Assembly: GCA_949317995.1 (NCBI GenBank)
Contig: OX439038.1
Span: 63,198,813 to 63,262,812 of the forward strand
DNA length: 64,000 nucleotides
Direction of reading: 5' to 3'
From: Acholoe squamosa
Lineage: Eukaryota; Annelida; Polychaeta; Phyllodocida; Polynoidae
The notes under the pieces were generated by a model. The model had not been told where the DNA came from and ran no database searches. It was given only the letters and a program-made list of their open reading frames with translations. The position numbers and the translations under genes were made by a program. How positions within the stretch are numbered: the first letter of the stretch is position 1; the number at the start of each line of letters is the position of its first letter. Below are positions 50,264 through 59,628 of the stretch, one piece after another.

Positions 50264-51082
50264 TTGGGGAGAGTTGTATTTCAAACTACCTGCTGCCGAG
50301 TTTATCCAACACCACCACTACAAGCCCTGGACAAAAGGAAAAATACCAGTAGTAGTTATACACCTCATGTGGGAACCCGGGGAACGAAGTACCTAGGTTT
50401 AGTCGTTGCGCACAGTCAGACAACCGTCGCCATGCATCGTGCTCGAGCCGCCATGATGGAGGAGGCATACCGGCAGGGCTTCCTGGAGCACAAAGACATT
50501 GACTTATTCCAGGACAACACTGTGGAGGACGGGGAACTGCTGTTTGAGGATGACGAGTCACCTCTAGACCCGAGGTTCCTCCAGCCCTCCCAGTCTCAGT
50601 TATTATATTCTCATACTGAGTGCCAGCGGCTTCCCAGCGAGGCGCGGGTCGCCAGCTTGGAAAAGGATGTGACATTCCTGAAGCAACAGGTAGCTAGTAT
50701 GGACAATAAACTAGACCGCCTTCTCAATATTCAGGAAGTGTCTCCACCCAGATTGGTCAGGGCAACGTCAAAAAGTGACAGTCGGTATGTTCGACCCCTG
50801 GCCAAACTGACTTGCGTTAGTTACTTGAGTAACCTGCTCTGCCCCCGCTCTGCCCCAGCCGCGGTGTCACCAGGCCCCCTCGGCCATCTTGGCCTCCCCC
50901 CACCCAAGATGCTCTGCCTACAAGGGAACAGAGACAGTTTCATTGACGCAGAGATGGCAAAGGAGGAACTACAGGTCAAGGCCGGGGACGGTAAGGGTAA
51001 TATCATGTGTAACTCGTTTGTCAAGAAACTCATCGTTAAACCATACATGTTTGTAGACTGCCCTGGCATCCAGACCGTCTGA
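50264..51082 (+). pseudogene. YR-element ORF1-like region
   Basis: An open frame of about 270 codons. The first 50 are low-confidence; from about 50412 the protein reads HSQTTVAMHRARAAMMEEAY, then an acidic segment (FEDDESPLDPRF) and a predicted coiled coil around LEKDVTFLKQQVASMDNKL. It ends at a stop at 51080-51082, and a related frame continues past it (QKLDIRAKLAPHEYINAML) to further stops. The composition is GC-richer than the flanks. Coiled-coil plus acidic N-terminal parts are common in ORF1/Gag-like proteins, but no zinc knuckle or RT is seen. Probably the broken 5' half of an internally deleted element. Confidence 0.45.
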
Positions 51083-51206
51083 CAGAAGCTAGATATTCGT
51101 GCAAAATTAGCTCCACATGAGTATATTAATGCCATGCTCGCTCTCATGTCATGACAACGCCTCAGACCCCAAGAGAGTCTTAATGTTCAGTGCAACATGA
51201 TCGGTA

Positions 51207-51497
51207 ATGCCGGTGTCGCACATACAGAACCGATGGGTCACTGCATTACAGGACATTGGTGCGGACCCAGAGTCACTGTCACTCTACAGCCTCAAGAAAT
51301 CGGCAGCCACGGAGGCTCACAATGCAGGCCTCCGCAGGAAGGACATTCAGATATTTGGGGGCTGGAGGTCAGCAGTGTACAAGACATATGTAAGGGTGGC
51401 ACAGGAGAAAGCAGCCAAGGCCCTGGCCGCAGCTCTTGCCCTCCCCCCGGCCAATCACACACAGATACCACAATCTAAGGACATACTAACTAAGTAA
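51207..51497 (+). pseudogene. tyrosine recombinase, C-terminal remnant
   Basis: The 96-residue frame carries the end of the phage-integrase-like fold: YSLKKSAATEAHNAG aligns with the usual HSxRxGAAT..A..G block, followed by IQIFGGWRSAVYKTYVR, matching the lGrW.S.ay..YIR block with the nucleophile Tyr. The active-site H-x-x-R is Y-x-x-K here, and the upstream Arg box is absent because only the C-terminal third remains. It is therefore probably inactive. It could come from a Ngaro/DIRS-like retroelement or a Crypton; the surrounding split direct repeats favour the former. Its stop codon (TAA, 51495-51497) lies inside the left arm of the following palindrome. Confidence 0.75.
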
Positions 51498-51622
51498 TGT
51501 ATGGGCTAACAGGCACCGAATGGCATGTATCATAGGATATCGTAACGAGTGGCCGTAGGCCACGAGTTACGATATCCTATGATACATGCCATGAGGTGCC
51601 TGTTAGCCCATACCTTACTAAG
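51488..51622. repeat. long palindrome, ~63-bp arms (copy 3)
   Basis: ACTAAGTAATGTATGGGCTA begins the left arm; the right arm ends TAGCCCATACCTTACTAAGT, centred on GTGGCCGTAGGCCAC. Only a handful of mismatches. It is homologous in position and in its AAGTA...ATGG..TAAC word to the palindromes at 3707 and 4524. Confidence 0.85.
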
Positions 51623-51786
51623 TTTATTACACGATTAATCAATAAAAAAATCAATAAATAATCAATAGAATATCAATAAAAACAAGTTGAAAACAAACAT
51701 CCTTCCCCGGGACGCGAAGCCTGCCATAGTGTTTCTACACGATCAGTCTCGCAGTTATGGCAGTGGACACACGGCGAAAAAAAAGA

Positions 51787-51872
51787 TGCGCCTGGACCAG
51801 GACTCGATCCGCCCACCTTCGACGGCTGAGCGCATTGCTGAGCACAATGCGCTAACCACTAGACCACCACGT
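51787..51872 (-). repeat. tRNA-like module B, copy 3
   Basis: The minus strand reads GTGGTCTAGTGGTTAGCGCA, a small duplication (GCGCATTGTGCTCAGCAATG), and GGATCGAGTCCTGGTCC as B-box. The duplication breaks the cloverleaf. Confidence 0.65.
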
Positions 51873-52077
51873 CTCCTTCTGCAGCATCCAGCCTGGCTTG
51901 CTTTCATTTGAATGCTTCTGCATCCCGTGGTTATATATACGCGACTAGGCTTGCTAGGAGGGTCACAACCCAGAATGCTGGGGATTTCACACTTTGAATG
52001 TATAGTAGTTATATGTGAGTGACCTCCCTGTGCTTTGTATCATATCCAGACCTGGTTCTAGCCAACCCACTGTCGTC

Positions 52078-52150
52078 ACTCCCTGTGGCGCAATGCATAG
52101 GAATTTGGATTAGGGATCTGAGACTGTAGGTTCGAGCCCTACCCTGACCA
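52078..52150 (+). repeat. tRNA-like module A, copy 3
   Basis: CTCCCTGTGGCGCAATGCAT as A-box region and GGTTCGAGCCCTACCC as B-box, about 70 nt. The best preserved B-box of the three A modules. Confidence 0.7.
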
Positions 52151-52410
52151 TGAAAATTTCGTGGGTTTTAACATGTGACATATGACATGTTAGGAGTGCT
52201 GATATCCACCCCAAACCGTGCTGATATCCACCTCAAAGAGTTCTGATATCCACCTAGAATCTGCTCATAAGGGGTCGCACAATATGCAGGAATATCAGAA
52301 CTGGTATATCCAGAAAAAGCACCCAAATTCACAGAGGTCGTGTAATAATAGTCAACATGGATACTTGTTATGCCTCCCGCCCACCCAATTCATAATACTT
52401 ATGGGTTTTG

Positions 52411-52641
52411 CTATTCTTGTCAATTTTAATGTCAATTCACATGTACACAAAATGTCTATTTTATTTCGTCAAATATCACTTGTATACACTTCTCAATGTT
52501 TCTACATGCTCATTTTACTCAATCACGATTCTTACAAGGTTAATATTGTAACTTGTGTTTTATTATCACAAAATAATAATAAAATATAATATTCTCCACA
52601 CTGTGGTCGGCGTCTTTGTGGGTGGGGGGAATGTGTTAATG
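52411..52641 (+). repeat. split direct repeat B1
   Basis: CTATTCTTGTCAATTTTAAT through CACACTGTGGTCGGCGTCTT to GGGGGGAATG; repeated as B2 at 52888-53111 (477 bp apart) with scattered substitutions. Confidence 0.8.
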
Positions 52642-52673
52642 GGTTCACCACTGCCCTGAATGGGGTAGTGGTG

Positions 52674-52814
52674 GCTCATTGTCGCCCCCTACACAAAATC
52701 GTCCACACTATATACACATAGGACCGCCACCTACAGGCGGTCATTTACAGGGTATCACATGATCCACACATCGTTCCTGCCCCAGTTTGATTGTTGCTGT
52801 CCTCGAGTCCACAC
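52674..52814 (+). repeat. split direct repeat A2
   Basis: Second copy of A1, located between B1 and B2. Just before it a short hairpin CACCACTGCCCTGAATGGGG..TAGTGGTG marks the B1/A2 junction. Confidence 0.8.
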
Positions 52815-52887
52815 GTACATTTTCTTCCATCCCACCCACCCTGTATCATTATCACATTATCTTACTATTACTACCCCTTAATAGGGC

Positions 52888-53111
52888 TATTCTTTTCAAT
52901 TTTATTGTCAATTCACATGTACACAAAATGTCTATCTTACTTTGTCAAATATCACTTGTATACACTTCTCAATATTTCTACATGTTCATTTTACTTAATG
53001 ATGATTCTTACAAGGTTAATATTATAACTTGTATTATTATCACAAAATAATAATAAAATATAATATTCCCCACACTGTGGTCGGCGTCTTTGTGGGGGGA
53101 ATGCATTAATG
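52888..53111 (+). repeat. split direct repeat B2
   Basis: Second copy of B1. The right end (GGGGGGAATGCATTAATG) would be the 3' end of the YR element. Confidence 0.8.
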
Positions 53112-53607
53112 TGCTGTAAACATGCAAAAAAGAATCATCCGTTTTAAGTTTTAATGGGCCACCTAACATTTGGGTTTTTTGGCTATTTGATACATTGATA
53201 GCATCGGAAGAAGTCCGGGGGGGGGGGGTATGTACACGTTATTGACACTATATACGAGTAATATAAATATCTTCCGTGAAGGGGAAGACGCTAATGTGTA
53301 AAATCAGATATATAAAATTGAAAGATTGAGCATTTACAATACCAGAGATTTGTATCGAAGCCTCTGAGTGAGCCTCTCCCAGACAAGTAGTGTTGTCAAG
53401 GTGGTTGGATTGTTAAAATAGTGCTACCACCTGGTGGCCAGTAATAGTATTGTGGCTAGCCTCCAGAATGTCTCTACTAATATCACTGGTATATTCATTA
53501 GATGAAGTGAAATGTTCATTGAACAGATGTTGTTAAACCGAAGCACTCTGGGATATCTAATGAATTATATATTATGGTAGCACAATGCAGTTATTTCTTT
53601 TCTCTCT
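53112..53607. other. intergenic interval, 3' of GT31 gene 1
   Basis: Includes a G12 tract at about 53217. It may hold the 3' UTR of the minus-strand gene to its right; no AATAAA is obvious on that strand. Confidence 0.4.
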
Positions 53608-54825
53608 TCACATAGAGGGTTTCTCCCCGTGAGTAGTGTAATGTCCAACCATTCCCCTAACATGGTGACATCCTCTCCCAAGTCTAGCAAGGGCAAGTCC
53701 AAAATAGGCATCCTCAATGGCAATGAAAGGAACATTGGGTGAGATGTCTACCAATTCCTGTGTTAATCTCCTGGAAGTGATGAAGACTGTCCCCAGAGCA
53801 TATGGAGGAAATCTATGAAGGTCATATTCCAGTGTGTTTAAGTAACCTTTGTAGTCAGGTCCCCTGTGGGGTATAAATGCTGGGAAGCAGTCTCCAACTT
53901 GGTGTTTCTGGAATGCCTCATCCTGGCTGTATTTGTAAATCATAGAAAACACAGCTGGTATATCTACCCATGTATCATCAGCACTGCGAATCATGAATTT
54001 CATTTGAGGACATTCCCTGAGAGCCCACTTGAATCCCATCAGCACCTTTTGTGTAAGGTTGTAGTAATTATCTGTGAAATCATCCATCAAAATATCATTA
54101 TATTCTGTGTTCTCTGTTTTCAGTGATTCAATTTGGTCTTCAGGCCACCCAAAGCCAAAGAGAAAGATAACCCGAAAATGGTGTTGAGATTGCAGATCTT
54201 TAGATCCCCAAGTCCTTCTGACAGTCATACGTTCTGCAAAGTTTTTCGGTATAGTAGTCACAATCATCACAATGTCTACTCTATTCCCCTGTTGACAAAT
54301 ACCATTTGGGTGAATGATATTCCTAAAGTCATAAGGAAAACAATTGTTGCAAGTCATTTCTCTGGGTTTTGATGGGAACTTCCTTTGTCTTAGTATTGAC
54401 ATAGAATTTTGGATTTCACCCAACTTCCATGGAACTTCACTATCTTTCACAAAAGCTAATAACTCGTAAGTTTTATCCTTGACTTCATTTGAAATAAAAG
54501 AGCCGCCAAAGAACAGTATAGCCTTGATAACATAGGTCCTCTTGTTTTTCCATGAAGGATACTCTTTGAGGATGGCATTGACGAGATCACCTATGTGAGA
54601 AATGTCCTTATTGCCATAGTACACAGTCCTTGGATCTTTATGTGGAGCAGGCATATAGACGTAGGGAAACACAGAGTTGGTCAGTGGCGGTGAATCTGGA
54701 CTCAGGTAAGTGACATGCGGCTGTAGACTCTTGTAGATCAGCCTACCACACAACAACAAGCATGTAGATAATGCTAAGATGATGCCATATCTATAGCTTC
54801 TCCGCAGGCGGTGGAACCTTACCAT
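53608..54825 (-). CDS. GT31 (beta-1,3-galactosyltransferase-like) glycosyltransferase, gene 1
   Basis: A 405-residue type II membrane protein with a short cytoplasmic tail, a TM helix at about 13-29, and a GT31 domain at about 180-400. Family blocks: ERMTVRRTWGS (198-208), FLFG (221-224), YNDILMDDFTDNYYNLT (242-258), SADD (281-284), FPPYALG (339-345) and EDAYFG (371-376). The usual DDD metal/nucleotide-sugar motif reads ADD. Likely a Golgi enzyme adding Gal or GlcNAc in beta-1,3 linkage; acceptor unknown. The ATG is in a good context (CACCATGG), but the frame stays open for 12 more codons to an acceptor at 54861/54862, so coding may begin in an upstream exon. It lies in tandem with its paralogue at 56993. 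Function is inferred from family; the catalytic change leaves activity uncertain. Confidence 0.9.
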   Translation of the reverse strand: MVRFHRLRRSYRYGIILALSTCLLLCGRLIYKSLQPHVTYLSPDSPPLTNSVFPYVYMPAPHKDPRTVYYGNKDISHIGDLVNAILKEYPSWKNKRTYVIKAILFFGGSFISNEVKDKTYELLAFVKDSEVPWKLGEIQNSMSILRQRKFPSKPREMTCNNCFPYDFRNIIHPNGICQQGNRVDIVMIVTTIPKNFAERMTVRRTWGSKDLQSQHHFRVIFLFGFGWPEDQIESLKTENTEYNDILMDDFTDNYYNLTQKVLMGFKWALRECPQMKFMIRSADDTWVDIPAVFSMIYKYSQDEAFQKHQVGDCFPAFIPHRGPDYKGYLNTLEYDLHRFPPYALGTVFITSRRLTQELVDISPNVPFIAIEDAYFGLALARLGRGCHHVRGMVGHYTTHGEKPSM

Positions 54826-54863
54826 GGTGCCTTTTGCATAGTCAGCGATAGCTCTCAGATTCT
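54826..54863 (-). other. exon start and 3' splice acceptor of GT31 gene 1
   Basis: TTTTATTACAG|AATCTGAGAG on the minus strand, exon from 54861. The 12 codons before the ATG are open and in frame. They are either 5' UTR or coding sequence joined to an unseen first exon. Confidence 0.6.
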
Positions 54864-55825
54864 GTAATAAAATACATGAATATTACATCATATAATCAGT
54901 GATACAGTAATTCATTGTGGACATAGAGAAAATGTGGATCAACAAGGAAAAGGGGACGTCCGTAAGCCTCCTTCTGGAGGGTCGATCCTCAAAAAAGTGC
55001 AAACAACTTTTTGATCTGTAAATAGAGGAATGCCTCCTTGATTCATACTAAAGTTATTGGCTAATATCCATATAAAATCCCTTCATCAGCTTTCGACAAC
55101 TTGTTTTGTAAGCATTGCTTAAAATGCCATGACATAAGATCAGTGCCCCTACAAAGCATGCAAAGACAACCGTTTTCAGTAGAGCCAATCATTCATTTTC
55201 AAAAACAACGATATCATTTCTGATTAAGTTGATTGTTTATTCAATGTGATATTTTAAATATTCTTGGCCTAGCTTTGCAGCTATAGGTCCAAAAGCTGCA
55301 TATTTCATTATGTTCCTTCATTTTATAGAAAATGCAATGACAAACATAATGTAATATTATCTGTGAACAACATTTCTAAAATCCAAACACAATACTCTCT
55401 TAAAGATATCATGGATGTCTGCAGGCACTGTTCAATTCATATATATGGATACTTATTTCAATAGTATCACCAATATGTACATAAGACATACATAAGAAAA
55501 GATATAAAATACACCCACAAACATTGAATATGCATTAGTAAGGTCGCATTAGTAACCTCTTTGTGTCCATGAGAGGGCAGCACTAACATACTGCCTAAAG
55601 CTGCTCAGAGACAGCTAAGGAGCAAACTGGTCCCAGATTTAAGTACTAGTGTCCTAGACTCTGGTCTTCTGCCCTATGTCTGATGGGAAGGGACAGGAAA
55701 GTAGTCGCTGTTGGTATGAGTGAAACACTAGAGGGGACTGTGGTTCTCAGGAACCAGGTGTGGTTAAAGACTGTGTTGTTAATGAGGTGGGGGCTTTGCA
55801 CCCTGTATATACCAACTGTCCAGAA
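54864..55825. other. intron or intergenic sequence between the GT31 genes
   Basis: Should contain the upstream exon of gene 1, which I cannot identify. No other frame or repeat recognised. Confidence 0.4.
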
Positions 55826-55900
55826 TAGGGCAGTTGTTAGAACAGTGGACTCATAATGCAGGGTACCTGAGTTCTAGTCTCACCTGATGCTGGGTTTTTC
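55826..55900 (+). repeat. tRNA-like repeat
   Basis: AATAGGGCAGTTGTTAGAAC then GGACTCATAATGCAGGG (CAT in the anticodon-loop position) and GAGTTCTAGTCTC at the B-box. Degenerate stems; probably a SINE head. Confidence 0.5.
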
Positions 55901-56064
55901 ATTGAACCCAAAGGGTTTTTAAGTTTTCATTTTAATTTGCTCTGCTGCTCTTAAAGCATGTATAACTATGAAAACTGCTCAAAGAAACTAAGATATTCAT
56001 AACATAGGTGATGTGTTTGGTTATCTCTTAATAGATCTATACATTTCTTACAAAAATAATAGTA

Positions 56065-56146
56065 TTGACCTGGTGGGCCTATGGTGACTTGAACCCACTT
56101 CCCTGACATTGGAAGTCCAACCCCCTACTGCATGAGCTAGCGGGAC
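56065..56146 (-). repeat. tRNA-like repeat
   Basis: The minus strand reads AGTCCCGCTAGCTCATGCAG, then GGACTTCCAATGTC (TCC in a glycine-like loop CTTCCAA) and GTGGGTTCAAGTCACC as B-box. Stems are degenerate. It faces the tRNA-like repeat at 55826. Confidence 0.5.
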
Positions 56147-56992
56147 TGTTGTTGGTTTGTGGTAGACAATCTCCTAATATTCCCACATAGGTCTTCAGTC
56201 CAAGTTCTATTTAGCTTAATGCAGTCACAGGGTGATTGTGTTTGGTATATATGTTGTTGTCAGGTAAGTGGGTATACTAGGTGAAACCTCTATACTGCTG
56301 GGACAGTGCACACCTGTGCCACTGCACCTACTAGTATATGCAGGTATGACACAATACATGTATTGGGTTGTAACAAACATAGGGTCTACTTCTTGTGTTG
56401 CCCAATGATATGTGCATCTAATTAGCCACCACAGGCTATATCCCACATTGGATGGTGCAGAAGATCAGGGGTAACTAGGAGTGAGCTAGTTTGCAGGTTA
56501 TTGTACAAAGTTTACGTTTGGAAATACTTAGAACTATTTCCTTTTATGGGGTGGAAGTAATAAAGGTAATTTTGCAAATGTGGTTGAGTTTGAGACGCAG
56601 GGTAATTTCCAAGTGAAGTATGTAGACCCAGACTGAAACACTGTGCATTCTCACTCCCACCACGGTACCCAACTCACTGCCTGATATATTATTTGTGTTG
56701 ATGGACTATTGCTGTGTCTATTGATATTTTTCCATTGGTATGATACATAGGGGCCAAGCATTAATGCATACATAATAGAAAACTGTTTGACAATTGTTAC
56801 ACAACTATTCCATACACATAAATTATTCTGGTGATTTTTCTGTATCAATGTTTTCTATCACAATAGGACGGATTTCAAGCAATTTTATCTTAATGACCAC
56901 CAAGAGATATCACACCTTCCAATCTAGAGAACTTTCTTAAACTGTTCTTACGCTTTGAAGCCCACGATCTATGACCAAGATGACATGTTTTT
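56147..56992. other. intergenic interval, 3' of GT31 gene 2
   Basis: Only short minus-strand frames (73 and 65 codons) without motifs. Likely includes the 3' UTR of gene 2. Confidence 0.4.
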
Positions 56993-58288
56993 TTAGAATA
57001 AATCCATCCACCAGGACTCCCTTGGCATGAGCACTTCTTCTTTGTGTGTTGAGAAGTAATCACGCATTCCTTTGATATGATGACATCCTCTCCCTAGTCT
57101 AGCCAGAGCCAGTCCAAAGTAGGCATCCTCTATAGCTATAAATGGAACATGGGGCGAGATTTCTACCAGTTCCTTTGTGAGGTTGATGGAAGTCAGAAAG
57201 TTTACGCCAAGAGCATAGGGTGGGAAGAATTCCTTATCATACTCCAAAGTTGACAGGTATCCTTTAGCATCAGCAGCCCTGTGTGGCTCAAAGTGAGGGA
57301 AGCAGTGCCCCACCTGGTATTTTTGAAATGTTTCCTCCCGGCCATATCTGTGAATCAGAGAAAACAAGGGTGGAAGGTTCACAGTTGCATCGTCAGCAGT
57401 TCTTAGCACAAACTTTGTTTGTGGACATTCCTTGAGAATCCATTTATATCCCATTAGAACCTTTTGTGTTAGATTGTAGTAATTATCCACAAAGTCATCC
57501 ATCAATATATCATTGTGGTTTTGGCTCTCTTCCCTCAAAGTGGCAACTTGCTCTTCAGGCCATCCAGAGCCAAACAGAAATATGACCTTAAAATGGAACT
57601 TCTCTTGCATACTCTGTGATCCCCAAGTCCTCCTGACTATCTTTCTCTCAGCTATGTTCTTTGGTATGGTGGTGACAACCATTACCACTTCTGTGTCTGG
57701 TACACATAATTTGCTAGGTGTGATAATATGATTAAAGTTATAGGGGAAGCAATTATTGCAACTCATTGGTCTGGGTTCTGTTGGGAAATTTCTCTGTTTT
57801 AGAATAGAGAGTTGATGTTCAATTTCCCCTAAATTGAACAAAGATGGACTTTGATATGAATATTCTAAAAATTTGATGATTCCATCTAATACTTCACGAG
57901 AAAGTCCAAGGCCATGTATTAATCTCTGCCTCCGAAGAGAGCACCAGTTTTTAGTTTTCCACGTCGGGTGTTCTTTTAAGAATAGTTTGATAATCTTCTC
58001 AAAATTCAAAATGTCTTCGTGTCCAAAGAACACTCTCCTAGAATCCAATCTTGGAACAGGCATTTGAACAACTGGGAATATGGCTTTTTTGAGCGGTTTT
58101 GAATTTGGGTTTTGGTAGGTCACCTGTTGGTAGCCACTGTAGTCTGTGGGCTTGTTGAAGTGTATAATTGTGAATACCACTAACAGGCCCACTAACAAGC
58201 CAAAGCCGACTTGCTTGGGAAATGCGCGCCCTACATTAAATCTTCGCACACTTCTTGACAGACGTGCAGTTATCTCAGCTACTTGTTC
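56993..58288 (-). CDS. GT31 (beta-1,3-galactosyltransferase-like) glycosyltransferase, gene 2 (5' partial)
   Basis: A paralogue of gene 1. The frame is open from an acceptor (TCTTATTTCAG|GAACAAG, exon from 58288) to TAA at 56993. The first in-frame ATG in this exon lies after the TM segment, so the true start must be in an upstream exon not identified here; 431 codons are present. Numbering from the GTG at 58249: TM at about 14-30, ERKIVRRTWGS at 201-211, FLFG at 224-227, NDILMDDFVDNYYNLT at 246-261, TADD at 284-287, FPPYALG at 342-348, EDAYFG at 374-379. The first Asp of the family's DDD is Ala, as in gene 1. The C-terminus is 13 residues longer than gene 1. Expected Golgi role; substrate unknown. 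Confidence 0.9.
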   Translation of the reverse strand, partial: EQVAEITARLSRSVRRFNVGRAFPKQVGFGLLVGLLVVFTIIHFNKPTDYSGYQQVTYQNPNSKPLKKAIFPVVQMPVPRLDSRRVFFGHEDILNFEKIIKLFLKEHPTWKTKNWCSLRRQRLIHGLGLSREVLDGIIKFLEYSYQSPSLFNLGEIEHQLSILKQRNFPTEPRPMSCNNCFPYNFNHIITPSKLCVPDTEVVMVVTTIPKNIAERKIVRRTWGSQSMQEKFHFKVIFLFGSGWPEEQVATLREESQNHNDILMDDFVDNYYNLTQKVLMGYKWILKECPQTKFVLRTADDATVNLPPLFSLIHRYGREETFQKYQVGHCFPHFEPHRAADAKGYLSTLEYDKEFFPPYALGVNFLTSINLTKELVEISPHVPFIAIEDAYFGLALARLGRGCHHIKGMRDYFSTHKEEVLMPRESWWMDLF

Positions 58289-59313
58289 CTGAAATAAGAA
58301 AACAGAGGGAATAATGCATGCGTTGTCAGATAACGACAGACATTATTAAGATATTTTCATAATTATTACTTTTAATCCTAATTTGGATTTGGAAAGTGCA
58401 GGAATTAATACAAGGTGGTGCATTATAATTTTATACAACTGTAGGAGAAAGCAGAGGGTGTCCCAAAGCAATGGTAAAGGGAAATTTAGAGAACTACCGT
58501 CTAAATGAGGTAGTGAAAAAAACAACACTTTTTCTCTTTTTTGGTGTTGTCATATCAACAGCCCATTAGCAATAGAGTTATAAAATCATTGATACCTAAT
58601 CTAAGAGAAGAAGGGGGAGGGCAATTCATTAATCTCATAGAATTTTCTTCCTGAGGTTTCCAGACCAAAATGTTCAAGGGAGTGCATGATCATTATATTT
58701 CCACAGGGACTTGGAGAGCGGAGGTGGGGGGCTGTTACATGTATAAAAAGACATTGACCACTGTTGTATGGTTATGAGTGGGCTTTATATTGAACATTAC
58801 CTATTCCATTATTCACGTTTACGTAATAGTCCCTATGCACCACCATGCGCCCGCCCAACCCCAAATACAATATTCAATAGAAACGACTTACTCGATAATT
58901 CAGCCGTGTGTTGATGTGTGTAGATCTTCCCTTGATCGGAAACATGTATGAAAAATGCTTTATTTGGGTCGAAATCCGATTCTGGCAAATTGTTCATAAG
59001 ACTGCGGGATAGTCTATATTATGGTATAATCCTCACGATTTCATGTAGCGCCATATAACTTAAGCTGACTAACCAAGGACTTACAAGTTGGATTAAATCC
59101 TAAGGAGCTTAAAATGTATAGACCTACAGTACAGATGGAAAAGGGAAAAAGCCAAGCCTGCCCTCCCTACCCCTTTACACCCAGTAATACACAAAAAGAA
59201 ACAGAAGAAACACAGACCTATCAGAGAGCATGGTGCTGGAAGATGGATAATGGTGTAGGCTACTGAGAGCGCAAACTGAGAAAGATGGAAGAGGAAAGGC
59301 AGAGACAGTTAGA
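58289..59313. other. upstream intron or flank of GT31 gene 2
   Basis: Begins with the acceptor polypyrimidine tract. The first exon of gene 2 should lie here or beyond; I cannot pick it out. No other feature. Confidence 0.4.
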
Positions 59314-59628
59314 GAGTGGTCATTATTTATCAAAAGGGGGTAGGTGGTAATTTTTTTTGCGCTGACATTGGAAGTTTTTTTTTTATGCCTCCCCCCTTTG
59401 ATATTAGTTAAAATTTTGTGAGCCCCCCCCCCCACGCCATAGGTGCAGAGAATTTTCGCGCCCCTCTTTGATCTATAGTAGCGTGCAAGCTTTTTTTGCT
59501 AAAAAGAGGGTAAATTTTGTTAGCCCCCCCCCCTCAAGAGGGGTCAAAATTTTTGTAGCCCCCCTCGGGAGGGGTCTGAAATTTGTATGCCCCCCTCAAA
59601 CCCCCCTGGTGATAAATAATGACCACTC
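59314..59628. mobile_element. 315-bp MITE with perfect 19-bp TIRs and C-tract words
   Basis: GAGTGGTCATTATTTATCA (59314-59332) is repeated perfectly inverted at 59610-59628. Inside, about five copies of a word like AAATTTTGTNAGCCCCCC appear in the same orientation. No coding capacity. Confidence 0.8.

Larger units (their letters stand above)
51497..52350. repeat. composite tRNA-like/palindrome element, copy 3 (inverted)
   Basis: Read from left: palindrome, AT-rich block (ATCAATAAAAAAATCAATAA), module B on the minus strand (about 51787-51872), module A on the plus strand (52078-52150), and a tail with GCTGATATCCACC repeated three times, ending near ACAGAGGTCGTGTAATAAT. This is copies 1 and 2 turned around. 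It separates the recombinase remnant from repeat B1. Confidence 0.75.

Noticed and set aside
50286..50675. 129-codon minus frame opposite the ORF1-like region
   Set aside because: Shadow of the GC-rich plus-strand frame.
46991..52814. LTR pair of a conventional LTR retrotransposon
   Set aside because: The A repeats are only about 140 bp, lack TG...CA ends, and are interleaved with B repeats; no gag-pol is found.
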